DNA of 64,000 bases from Sclerurus mexicanus (lineage: Eukaryota; Chordata; Aves; Passeriformes; Furnariidae): assembly GCA_013396755.1 (NCBI GenBank), contig VWZF01000299.1, positions 249,040 through 313,039 of the forward strand. Reading direction: 5' to 3'. A program made the position numbers and the translations under genes. This document shows, in pieces, positions 23,417 to 35,365 of this stretch. Every line of letters begins with the position of its first letter. Position 1 is the first letter of the stretch. Below the pieces are notes generated by a model. The model made no database searches and had not been told where the DNA came from. It saw only the letters and a list, made by a program, of their open reading frames with translations.

Positions 23417-25235
23417 ACTTTTTACTTGTGCCTGGTGCTGTTTTAATTTCTCTCCTTGTTACCACCTCACTCTCTTTATGCTCTTGCAAAAGAGATATTT
23501 TTGTTTTCTCTCCAGCTAGAGAGAAATTAATTCTGAGTCTAAACAGTGATCCCTGCCAGAAACAAGGAATGACACATTATCAAAGACATCTGAATAACTA
23601 AAAGCCACTTGCTGTTGTAAATCTGGGCACTGTCTGACTTTGTTTTTGTCTACAAGGCCCAGAGGTGGCTCAGTCCCTCAAAGGCCAAAGCTGAGCTTCA
23701 GCCCTAAGTAGAAGGAAGATTTTTCTTAATTCCTAATGACAAATTGCAGATTTTCAGTCATTCACAAAGCCATAAATATCCCAAAATGCTAATGAAAGCT
23801 GCAAGGGCTGGCTTTGAAGGGATAAACAAGATGCATTATGAGTTTATTAGTGCAAGGAAATTTATCAGTACAAACAAAAGTGGGGGCAGGAAGGAATATT
23901 ACCAAGGGTAGGCAAACTCCATAGTAGAAAAGGCTTAGCGACTCCTTATTTACTTTTGTCCTTTTCAGGTTTATCTTAGAGAGCACAAAACCCTTAAACA
24001 GACATCATGCTCTCAGTAACCATCCCTTTTTGTTACCCAGCCTCTGTAACAACCCTATTAGTTTTGCATTTTCAAGCTTCCCAAAAATTTCCCCTGCTTG
24101 AGCACTGGCTAATGAGCACTCTTAGGCACAACCGTTTTGCATTTCAAGAGTGTAGAGCAATGTTTCACTGGGGTGGCAGGCTATTGCCCCTTGTGGAGAC
24201 TGCTCAGACATGGGACAAAACTATTGGAGGAACTTATGGGATCATTCCCCTAAAAATGCTGGAGGAAGTATCATGCAGACTGTTTCACCAATTGATTAAG
24301 CTCCATCTTAAGAGCCACTAAGCACCTTACTAGAATAAAATGAAGCCCACCTTAATTGAACATGTGTGTGAGAGAAGTCAACAGCAATGTTTAAAGAAAG
24401 AGCACAAGAAACATGTACAGAGTGACTCCTGATGGCCTTGCTGAGCTGCCAGCAGTCAGCGACTCACAGTCTTCTGGGACACTGCACCCACACCCACATT
24501 TTCAACTGCCATTGACAGACCACTCTTCCAAGAATTTGTCTCATGCCTTCTTGAATCCATACATCTGGTTTCCAAAACTCATCTCACATGTTTTTAGTGG
24601 GGAAAAAAGTGGTCCACTCTACCTGGCTTAAATTTGCTCACTGAAATTTCCCTTTGTTACACATTTTGCCCTGTGAGTGCTATCTTAAGACCATCCCAGG
24701 AAGTCACTCATCTGAAAGCTGTAGCTTCTTACTTCAGCCTTAGCCTGCGAGTGGCCAAACCACTGCTGACGTTTTTGCCATGGGGAAATACACTGGAAGA
24801 TGCCAAGTTTTCTCTCAGGCCTAGGAGTACCTAGGGTCACAGAGAGTTTCAGTGCCTTCAGTGACTACAAGAATAAGTAGCAGACATGCCTGGGGAGAGG
24901 TGAGAAGAATAGGAGAAAACAACTTATACTCTTTCCTCCTTCCTGATTTTCCCTTACCCAGCATGGACTTAATACCGTATGCTCCACCACCCAGCCCGCA
25001 GCCACTGATATAAATCTATTTATTCCACATTTCTAGACTTATCACTTACATTACATATTTCCTATTCCAGTGGAGAAAAGGGAGAAGAGAAGCCAGGTGC
25101 CTGGATGAGAAGGCACAAAACAGAAGCAGCCTGGCTATGTCTCTGATGCACCATGAGTGCAAGAGGGTGAGAGGAAAATGTCCCAAGGCAGATAGTAGGG
25201 AATGGCAGAGAAAGGTATCAGGCTGTATTCTGCTT

Positions 25236-25300
25236 CTTTAAGGTTAGAGCAAGACTCAGAGGAAAACCTGCAACTGGATGATCATGACAGTCCCTTCTGA
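25236..25300 (+). mobile_element. Possible CR1 3' end remnant
   Basis: The sequence caactggatgatcatgacag followed by tcccttctgac resembles the terminal block of avian CR1 elements ('actagatgatc...ggtcccttctgacc'). Only this short block is convincing, and no upstream CR1 body is seen, so chance similarity cannot be excluded. Confidence 0.3.
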
Positions 25301-28300
25301 CAAGTTCTGAGCGTGGAGCAGAGGAGATGACTGTGATTGTTCCCAGACTAAGAAAGCGAATGGTCTCATGCTGCTCACCTGCTTTCTGCTGAGGAAAATG
25401 TTCTTGCTCTGACAGCCCACGCATTTTTTGCTCAGCTCTGTCTAAGATAACCCAACCAAAACCCAAATGCCAAACAGGAGCACTTTGGTACATGAACAGT
25501 AGAATACATCTCTGCATTCTGGACTTCATGGGAGCAATGTTGGCCATCTGAGATCTCTAGAAAACCATGGTAGCTTTAGATCATGCTTGGAAGATTTCAA
25601 GAATAGTTGTGTTTCAAGTAGAAGCAAAGTATTTAAGACTTTCTGTGGATCAAAATTTAGTGATGAATGCACAGCTATGTTTCTAATGAGATGTATTCCA
25701 GGTGGAAAAATAATCCCAGACTCAATCCAAGTTTACAGTTGCCATGGCCTTTTCCTACTGTGATGCTACAGCAGTGTGCTCATTCTGGAAAAAATTTTGG
25801 AAAAAAATCTTTACCCCAACAACAAACCACCCCCCACCCAAGCCTGACCTTTTCCAGATAAAACCTGAAAAAAATCAGCAATAAAGGCTAATGCCTTTTG
25901 CATTCTTTTTTTAAAAAAAACCCAGAGGCTAAAATTAAATTCCACCACAAATCCTGTTAAAAATATCATTGCTATCTCATTTTTGCAGGATTTTGTTACT
26001 GTCCCTCCTCCCAACAAGCTCAAACTCTGACACCTGGTACTAAGAAGCAGAACAGATGTCTGGGGGTGGGCTGAGAGTGTGTGTGCCTGCAAGGAGTTAG
26101 GCAGCTGTGTGAGGTACAAAAGGAATTAACTAAAAAAGGTAGTCTCACATGATAAGGAAGAATTCGTGAAACCTATACAGATACCATGAAGAGAGACGAC
26201 TTACTATGCCAGGTCATTTACATCTGCCTCAGTTGTCCTGAAAGTGCAAGTATTCCAGGTAAAACATTTACAGCTTTATAAAGTAAACCTACAGCACTGT
26301 TAATTACCTGGGTATTTCAGTTTAAAGACAGATTAAAACAAAATGCATTGTTGTACTTCATTATTTTTAACTAATCAAAGCAAATTTTTCTGCAGACAAC
26401 ATTGCAAACATGGACCGATCTAGATTTCTGTGTGCATGTCAGATCATGGCACCAGGAAGGGAATGGTTTCCTCCACAAAGCCTCCTACCAGACAACAACA
26501 CATCCATGTATTTATAAACCTACTGCTGTAACATACAAACGCATAGTGAATATTTAATCAGTAAAATAATTTCCCTCTCCTTTGCAAAATCAGCATTTAC
26601 TACATTCCTAGCTTACGTGTGATTCTCTGCGAGCAAACGCTAAACATGTAAGGCTGGGAGAGTTTAGTCTTAGACTCAAAAAAATAAGTGTGTCACACTT
26701 TTCTTGAATGCCAGAATAAAGCCAGGGGACTTCACAGGTGAGCAGAGAGCAGTGTGCAGGCAGATACACTCAGTGGCATGGCTAAATGTTAGGAGTGAGG
26801 ATATATGCATTTTAGTCTGCCTTCAGCACAGAGCTGGAAGCAACAGGACAGCGGGGCAACATCCTCTTTCTGACCTTGGGACTCTGGATCAGAATGCACA
26901 AAAACCAAGAGCCGGAGCTCTGCAGCTCCATGTAACAAGCAAAAAATACCATGCCCATGGAACAAAGCAAAGGAGCTCATGACAGATAGTTCCGAGCAAA
27001 CTGCAGATCTTTGCTTCCTGTGGGACTTTCCCACTGTCCTCTGTGGGCATTTCCATTGCTGTTTATCATGTAAAAAGTAAACATTTTTCTTCAGGTAGAA
27101 AAAGACACAACCTTCTTACAATGCCAATAAAAAAGATGTGCAGTCTTAGGCAAATGCCTTTTATCTGAAAGTGCATGTTTCTACACATTTTTTGATATTA
27201 GCTATCCCGAGCTGTCATAAAATCACATCTCTTATAAGCTTAACTATTCATTCCATGCCATTTTCTAACATAGCTCAAGCAGCTGAGCCACATGTTCATA
27301 AGACTACTGCAAAACCCAACAGAGCTCCTTAGGGATTTCAGTGATTAATAAAAGGTACAAGATGAACTATACAACCAAAGGGCAGTGTGACATCCCCCAC
27401 ACATGCAAACACATGGAGGTTAGGAAACCACGTGGCCAAGGGGGTAATGTCAGATGGCTGCCTGAAGCCTGAGACATGGAAAGTCAACCTCATGACCCCT
27501 TTTTTTCTTACCCCTCAAGCCTATGAATCCCTTCCAATAAAATAAACAGACCATTGCAGAGAATATGGTTGCACAGTGCTTAAAAAGAGATATGTATGTT
27601 TTAAATCTCTAAGGTGACCGCTTCAGGCACACAGGATAAGAAAGCAGGAGGCAAGGGTGCCAAAGATGAATAAAATCAGCATAGTACCAAGCTAGACATC
27701 AGGCTATTGATCTCTGAGTTTAAGGCCCAAATAAATTATCTGACATCCGTGAATCTACCAAGAAAACCATTCATCTGGAAGATCCAGAGGGATATGAGGG
27801 AGGAGGAAGAGAGAGTGTGCACAGGGTGATATGGGATGAAGCTGCACAGTCACAGAGGTGTGCTGGAAAGCAAAGAGATGCAGAGAGGAAAGAGGAGAAA
27901 GAGAAATGAAGCTTCAGACAGCTGATATAGGGAATAATGTGAGAAAAATCAATGTGGAAGTAAGAACCACCTGGAAACATTAAAGGAGGAAGCCTGCTCT
28001 GTTATGTGAAATCTTGATGATACAGTTGTTAAATCTGAGCCTGCGGGGAAAAATGAAACTGGTCGGAACACCCAGCACAGCATTCCCTGTGCACGGGCCT
28101 CAAAATTTCCTGAACCTAATTATGATTCTTCATCACTTCCAACAGAAAGATGTAATTATGAAGAAAGCAAGGAAGAATCTACAGGTGAAATCTGAAAACA
28201 AAATAAAAAAATCCAGTTGTTCCACTAGAAGAAAAAAATTAACAAAGATAAAACAATTGGGAAATTATAGTGACTCACATTCCGGAAAAGTTACGTCTAA

Positions 28301-29883
28301 TTTAAATGAGGACACTTAAACTCAGACATATAGTTTCCATGTATCTGTAGGTATAGGTTAACTTCTATAAAGGAAACATAGCATCCAGTCTCTCACAGTA
28401 AATTTGTCTTTTTCACAATATATGGAAACATCCCTAAGGAGCGGTAGCTAGGCAGATATCAAGTCATAGGCATGGGGGGCAGGAGAAAATGGGATGTATA
28501 AGGAGACTAAGACAAGATTAGAGTAAACTGAATTGGCTGGACAGTAACACACTGACATTATGAAGAAATAGTTCAGAGTTTTGCCTATTTTGCAAGAACT
28601 CTTAAAAAAATGTTCTTCCAAAAGAATAAAAGCAAGAGTGACTAGAAAAGAACAGAGAAAAGTGAAACACAGGAAGTCATGAAAATGCTGTAGCTAAGTC
28701 CTCTTGATCAGAAGCCTCCAGGTGGAGGAAGACCTCCCAGGATTTGGAAGAAACACACTGCCAGGGATCAAGATGAGAAGAAAGGACTTGTGCTTTCAGC
28801 AGAGAACAGTTCTTCGGAGGCAGATTTATGCTACTTACATGATTTCAGTCTTTCATTTAAACTGGAGGGAATACAGGACAAGAAGGAACACGGGGAAATT
28901 GCTACAGGACAAGAATTGATGGCATTATCAACAGAAATCGACATATTCAGCCATGTATGTAATGCTTAAAATTAAAAATAAACTGTCTGCCATGGAAAGG
29001 TTCAAGCTGTCAAACAAATAACTGCTTGGGTTTCAAGTTCTTTGATAGGCTAAGCAGTTATTATTTATGGCTTTTCACTTGAAAGTAATATCTCTGTATG
29101 TCAAAGGGCTAAGCAGGGTAATCATACAGAAAAACACTGGCAAAAGTTAAAAAAAAACCAAAACAAAAAACAAGCCCAAAAACCACAACTCTAAGTGCAA
29201 TCCAAAATAAAAACAGCTCAGCTCCAGTTGTATTATTTTGTTTCAAGGAATTTTTTTTTCAGAATGGATGAAAAGGGATAATGATCATCTGGTATTTACA
29301 GTCTCAGCTGGAGCAGAAGAAGAGGACTGGATATTTGCTAAACATACACTCCTTCAGTTTCTGTGTCAACTGAAGGACAAAGACATCCACTGTTATTAAA
29401 CCACATTGTTGTGAAATTACCAAGAACAAAAAGCTCACAGGTAGCCCACAACAGTCAACCAGTAATACAACGACAACTCTTCAGTGGATTTATCTTCCAA
29501 TAATAGCTATTTTCAAAAGGAGAAATCAAGCTTTGGAGCACTCTAATTTTATACAGAAGACTCACCAGGAGAACCTGATTAATGAACAATAGCTAAAGAA
29601 GCAGTTGCAGTATGAACCCTTCTACTTTACCAGCTCCACCTTCCAAATTACTAGAGAGGACTGTACACAAAGGAATGAGATTATATGTTTTATTCACATT
29701 CTTATAATTTATATCCCCAAAATAGACTTAATGCTAATCTCTAACTCTTTTGTGACGTGAAGAAGATCTACAGAACCTAGTTCCCTTAAAATGTCTAATC
29801 ATGACCCATTTTAAGTAGTTTGATAGTTGGTGGATAGGATCCAGAAATGAGAAAATTATTCTTTGTGCTACCAGAACAAAGCA

Positions 29884-29896
29884 TGTGTGTGTGTGT
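29884..29896. repeat. (TG)n microsatellite
   Basis: Six and a half TG units, a short dinucleotide repeat. Confidence 0.8.
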
Positions 29897-32800
29897 CAGT
29901 TGGCAAAAAGGGTTTTTGCTAAAAAGATAAAGTAAGATACAGGAATAGCTCAAGAATTTAATTTAAAGAAACACCAGAGAGAAGAAGGTTTCAGGAAATT
30001 CATAAATCATACACTCAAAGAGATCTAAATAACAACAGATAGTAAGCTGAATATGGGCCACTGGGAGAGCAGCAATTGAGTACACAAATACACATACAAA
30101 ATACGTGTGGTTGGGGTTTTTTTTAAGTGGTAATATATTAGCTCAAAAGTCAAAGGGGATTAAAGAGCAACCTACTATTCTACCACTTAACAGTTACCAA
30201 CAGAAGGCAGTCACACAGCATAGCAAGCCATGTCCTCCTTTTATTAATTACTGTAAAAATGACTTTATCTCTGATACACTAAGCTCTGTAGTTACTACAG
30301 ATAGCTGGAAGTAGTAGGTTTGCCAAAGATGTGAAACTGACAAGAAAACATAATGAAAAAATAACAGAGCAACTTTTAAAGGCAAAAGCAAGTATAAAAC
30401 TGGCAAGACTCCAGTCTTTTGAATGTAATTTTATGAAGTATGTGAAGCGGCACTAGTTTTTCCTTGACAGATATGTTTAACAGTATTTTGCCAAAGGAAG
30501 AACCTATCCTATCCTTAGAAAAAGCTGTCTTGTGTTTTCCCTGAAGGTGCCTTTGTGCTCTCCTTAAAACAAGAAACGCCCTCACCCCATACAAGTGCCA
30601 TCTCATTTGCTGAAGATGACTAGATGTCAAATAATCTTTGAAGAGAACAGCAAAAGATTAGAGACTTACTTTTTCTGTTCTCAACTGATGAATGTTTAGC
30701 TGCTGAACTTGATGTATATGAGTCTCATTCTTTAAATGGACCACTTCTCCTCATGCTAGTCAAAAAGCATACGCTTCAGCCAATGGCACTCGTCGTTCCC
30801 TTTTTGATTAATGGAAGGAAGTGAATAGCAATGTATTTATTGATTTTTCCACTTATAACATTTTTTGTAAAGCCTTTGAGTAAACAATATGGTATTGTGA
30901 ATTTATTACAGGAAGAAAAATCACAGAAGCACAATGAAGACTATTGTCTCATTTTTCACAAAACTGTTTCTTACTATCAACACTCAATGATAAATTACTT
31001 GTTTAACACAAATTAATGTCAAAATATTCTTCTGTGTGTGAATAGACAGCTACACACTGCCAAGTAAAGAAAGTTATCCCTTCAGAAAACATCACATGTC
31101 AAACAGGTAATAAATGCTATCAGATGCCTGGAAATCAAGTATCAGGAGATTCAGAAAAACTATATAACGGTATTTAACAAATGCCAAACACATCTGGGAT
31201 CTGAGCAAAGTAGGTAATTTCCAGGCTATGGAAAACAGTGATCACTTTGCCAAAGGTATCCACCTTTCTAATTTTTTTTCTCCTTTCTATAATTATTCTG
31301 GAAAGAATTGCTTTGGAAGGAATGCAGAGAGCATCTTTACAATTTGCCATGAACTAAAAAACAAGTACTGCAGTGTGCATGTCAATACTTCATACAGATT
31401 CAGTAGCCAACTAACACTTTTGCATATGTGAAAAAGGCAGGCAGATAAAAGCTCTTGCAGACAGGAGCTGCCACATCAGACTAATGAAATGTAAGTTGCT
31501 TCCACAAATAACGCAGCTGCAGCAGCCCACTATAAATTACTCCGTACATATATTCTCTAGGAGGGATTCGACGATGAGTTCAGGATGGACAGAGCAGAAG
31601 GTGGCTTTTTCTCCTTTCCTAATGGCAGCAATAAAATTAACTGCAAGCTTAATCATGAACCTGTCAGTTTGCAATATCAGGGAAGACAATATATGCATAC
31701 GGTAGACCAATTATTTACCAAAGAATCGAAAGCTCTAATCATAGGTTTGAGCATAAAATCAGCCTTACCTGCCACTTTCTCCTCTGACTCCAAAACCCTC
31801 AAGTAAAGCACTTTGTTTCCCACACCCTTGGGATTTTTCATGTTGCTTGTTTCAAATAGAAATTTGGCCTTGCTTATGTTCAACTAAGAAACAGACACTG
31901 CAACTGACTTGGATTAATCATTCCATATGGTGTGAGATAACAAATCCAATAAACAAATGTTCATATAAGTCAAAGGGAAGGTGGGGAAAAAATTGAACAG
32001 AACACCACCAGCAGTAGCATAGTGGTCTGTCCAGCACAGAGTTGATTACAAGAATGGCCTAGTGCATAAGAACAGATTTTTGGTCCACACCTATTCCTGG
32101 AAAAACCCTACATTCTGGTGACCTAAACATTGTGAACGTGTGTTATACCTGTTAAATTACCTCTGCCCACTAAAGTCAAATGACTGAGTGTAACATTTCC
32201 TCAAGTAAGTATTTTATTTTGAAACAGTATTTAAATTATAAAATTACCTTAACACAATTTAAAACAAATAAAGCAACAACTTTGCTTAGTGATTTAAAAA
32301 TAAATGCACTTGTGTCAAATGAGAGTCAAGCCTAAATAAATGTTATTTTTTCCATTTTTTAAAACCTCTAAGAGAACAGAGAAATCATTCACATAGCCTG
32401 TTTGCAAGATATTTTAAGTGAACAAGATTTACATATATATATAAAAAGATACATTTCAATACAGTATGCATATATGTACAGAATATGGTTAAATGTTGGG
32501 AAGAAAGTAAAGTATATTTCTTTTACATGATAGATGTGGTCAAGTGTTAAAAGATTGCCAGGGCATAATCTAATGACTAAATATTAAGAATAGAATTATT
32601 TTTAAAATGAGATTTTTATCTTTAGTAAAAACAGTCTCACAGACATAGATATTTGTAATTTTCTTTGCCAGTACATACAGAAATATAGATAGTTTCTTAT
32701 CGATCAAAGGAAAAAAGTTCCCATACCGGTAGAATAGTCCAAGAAATACAGAAGCTTCTTTAATAGCAAAGATTAACCCATCAAGTATGTTCTCACTTGG

Positions 32801-33624
32801 CACAGAACAAATAGATATTTAAGTATCTTTGGGTTTTGATAATTCCATCAGTGTTGAAATTATATCTGTCCTAGAATATATCTTTGTCCAAACTATTTGT
32901 AAATTAAAGGTTTTCTAGAGACATTTGGTTTGATAAATGTGGGTCAGTTGTTTCACTCAAACCACAGATATGGCTGTAGTTTAGGGAAAAGAGGCTAATA
33001 ATAATACCTTTCACCTTTTTAAACAGAAAAATATTATATATTGATACAACTGAAACTCTCACACAAACAAGCAAACATACCACCTTTGTGATCACCTTAA
33101 TTATGTTATTTACAAAGCTGTGACTTGAAAATCCATTCAAGCTTCACAGATCAATAAAATAAATACATATATAAAGAAAGGGAAATTCATACAGCATCTA
33201 AGGAAGGTAAGAGGATGAGCTCCCATCCTTCTGTCACAAAGGGATTGGTACCAGTCTCTGGAATGCCAGTAGTAGGCTCCCTCCCGTGACACCACACTTG
33301 TGCTCAGTTGAGGCAAGGATGGATTGGGAATTGTCTGAGAAACCAGTCCAACAGCAGCACAGCTGTAACAGCTGAAAATTTGGCTGAACACCGGGAAGAC
33401 TTCCATCTTTCATGGGGATAAAAGGGAAAAAAAAAGAAATGTTGCAATGTCCTGCCAGGGTGTTGGAATTGTTGCCTTCAAAAGTCACAAGCTGAATACT
33501 TAAGTTCTCAATCACTGGTAGGTAGTTAAAACATACAGCATTATATGGATTTTACTGTGAACTCAGGACTATGCAGTGGGTAAAATACCCCAGTACGTTC
33601 CAGAGACTCATTTGAGACAAGATT

Positions 33625-33667
33625 TAACAAAACAAAATAAAAACCACAACAAACAAACAAAAAAAGC
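33625..33667. repeat. A-rich / (AAAC)n low-complexity tract
   Basis: A run of aaaac/aaac/aacaa units ending in seven A. No LINE or SINE body precedes it that I can recognise. Confidence 0.6.
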
Positions 33668-34106
33668 TAACAACCAGCCCACAATAAATGACTCTTTTAT
33701 GGGCAGTCAATACTGAGAGCAAAGAGCCAAACACACGCCAAGATTTAAGCCACTTAAATCAATATTTTTGTCACTGATTTAAACGAGGAGACTCTTTAAA
33801 ACTCAAAAGCCAGTCTAATTGATGAAGTATTCAAAAACAAAGCAAAAAAATCAAATAGTTTATTTATTAGTGACTTCAAAGTGCTAGTTGTAAAGTGAGC
33901 CACTATATCTTGCTCTAGTACTGGAAAAAAAACAGCACTAAAGCCATCTATTTGTTACTTCTCCACAAGGCGGAGAAGTAGAAAGGAAAGTCCCTATTTT
34001 TGAATGAACAACTCATTTGCTTCACCCAGTTACTCAGCTGAAACAGTGTTTCATGAAGTACCTGTCCTTTTGTCTAACATTCAATCCCTTTCCACACAAA
34101 TGCCTG

Positions 34107-34146
34107 CATACATACATACCTGTGTATATGTGCATGTGTGTATACA
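34107..34146. repeat. (CATA)n/(TG)n mixed simple repeat
   Basis: Three catacatacata-type units followed by tgtgtatatgtgcatgtgtg. Simple sequence. Confidence 0.7.
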
Positions 34147-34277
34147 AGCTTCCCAACCACTTTCAACACTTTTAAGAGATACAAATGCATCAGGTTCACA
34201 CAAGTTTCAGTGAGACACAGACTAACTAGAGGTGCAAGGTCACAGTTCCACCGCAGGAAAAGCTCTGTTCTGAACCA

Positions 34278-34450
34278 AACAGGGCAAGATGAAATGGCCC
34301 CAAGTTGCACCATGGGAGGTTTAAACTGGATATTAGAAAACATTTCTCCAGCAAAAGGGTTGTCAGGCATTGTCAAGGCTATTCACCGAAGCAGCAGAGC
34401 CACCGTCCCTGGAGGAAAGGAGGTGCAGATGTGGCACTTGTGGCGCTGAG
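34278..34450 (+). mobile_element. CR1 LINE 3' fragment (avian-type)
   Basis: The plus strand reads gatgaaatggccccaagttg followed by caccatgggaggtttaaact and ggatattagaaaacatttct, then gcaaaagggttgtcaggcat, ccgtccctggagg and gatgtggcacttg. These blocks follow the order of the conserved CR1 3' region in birds and are less diverged than the copy at 10.7 kb. The fragment stops before the usual CR1 ending, so it is truncated at both sides. It lies antisense to the PCBP3 direction. Confidence 0.88.
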
Positions 34451-34756
34451 CTCACAGCCAGCCACGCCACGTGGCAGCCTCTCCTCACAGGGATAATCTC
34501 GAGAGCAGAGCGGGAGGAGGGGGCTCTGGAACTGAACTAATAAAATCACTGACAAATATTCAGAGAAACTCCCAGCAAAAGGTGCTTTAAGCAGACACAG
34601 GACATACATTCGATTCTTTTCCCCACCTCACTCCAGTAGGTTTGTGGCTCTTACACAATCCCACTACCTTTAACAGTTTCATGGCTTGGGACCATGAAGC
34701 AGCACATTTGTTCATTGAAAAGAAAAAAGTAAAGATCAAGAGAAGGTAATTGCTGA

Positions 34757-34820
34757 CTTATTGCAATTCACATCTTATTGCAATTGCACAACTTAGTGCA
34801 TAACTTATTGCAATTGCACA
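34757..34820. repeat. Short tandem cluster of cttattgcaattgcaca units
   Basis: Three near-identical copies lie at 34757-34772, 34774-34790 and 34804-34820, with a shorter degenerate copy (cttagtgca) between the second and third. Each copy contains TTATTGCAAT. The ATTGCAAT core resembles C/EBP-type binding sequences. Confidence 0.75.
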
Positions 34821-35288
34821 TCTCCAGAGATGTGCTAAAGAAGAGGTTAATACTAAATAAATTAAAAAAACCCCAAAATTAAAAAAAAAAAAGGCATTAC
34901 AAAAGTTTTGGAAGTATCTACATCAGTAAGAGGGTATTAGCATCACATTACTGACAGTCATTTGGAAGGACTGCAGTCATTAAAAAAGAGAACACCTCAA
35001 ATAGAAGGGAAGATATAACACAAAAACTAACACAGTGAAAAAAAAATTGACAATAAATCCACAATACAAGCAATTAATTTACAATACAAATACAACAACT
35101 AGGGAAACCCAGTTCTTTAAAATGAGTCAAATCTGGAAGGTCCTGATGATTACAAAAGACCTGGGGATGACATAAGGCTACAAATTAAAGATCGAAAACT
35201 TACGTTTTGAAGCAGGGAAAGAGGAAGCAACTATGTTCACATAACCATCTCCTGTTTCATATTTGTATCTGGACACTCCATAACCATA

Positions 35289-35365
35289 AGAAAACAAAAC
35301 AAACAAACGAACACAAAAAAAAAAACCAAACAGAAGAAACCCAAAAAAAGTGGAAAAAGCAGGAG
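35289..35365. repeat. A-rich (AAAC)n low-complexity tract
   Basis: Repeated aaac/caaac units with an 11-base A run. It could be an old retroposon tail, but no body is recognised. Confidence 0.65.

Larger units (their letters stand above)
23064..34277. other. Probable 5' intron or upstream region of PCBP3, first part; no gene recognised
   Basis: AT-rich sequence to the right of the start exon. Because the start exon has an acceptor, at least its proximal part should be intronic. It contains a weak CR1-like ending at 25236-25300, an AT repeat at 23391-23416, a GT repeat at 29884-29896 and A-rich tracts near 29146-29180 and 33625-33667. All open frames are short and without domains. A 5'UTR exon could be here, but I cannot point to it. 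Confidence 0.6.
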
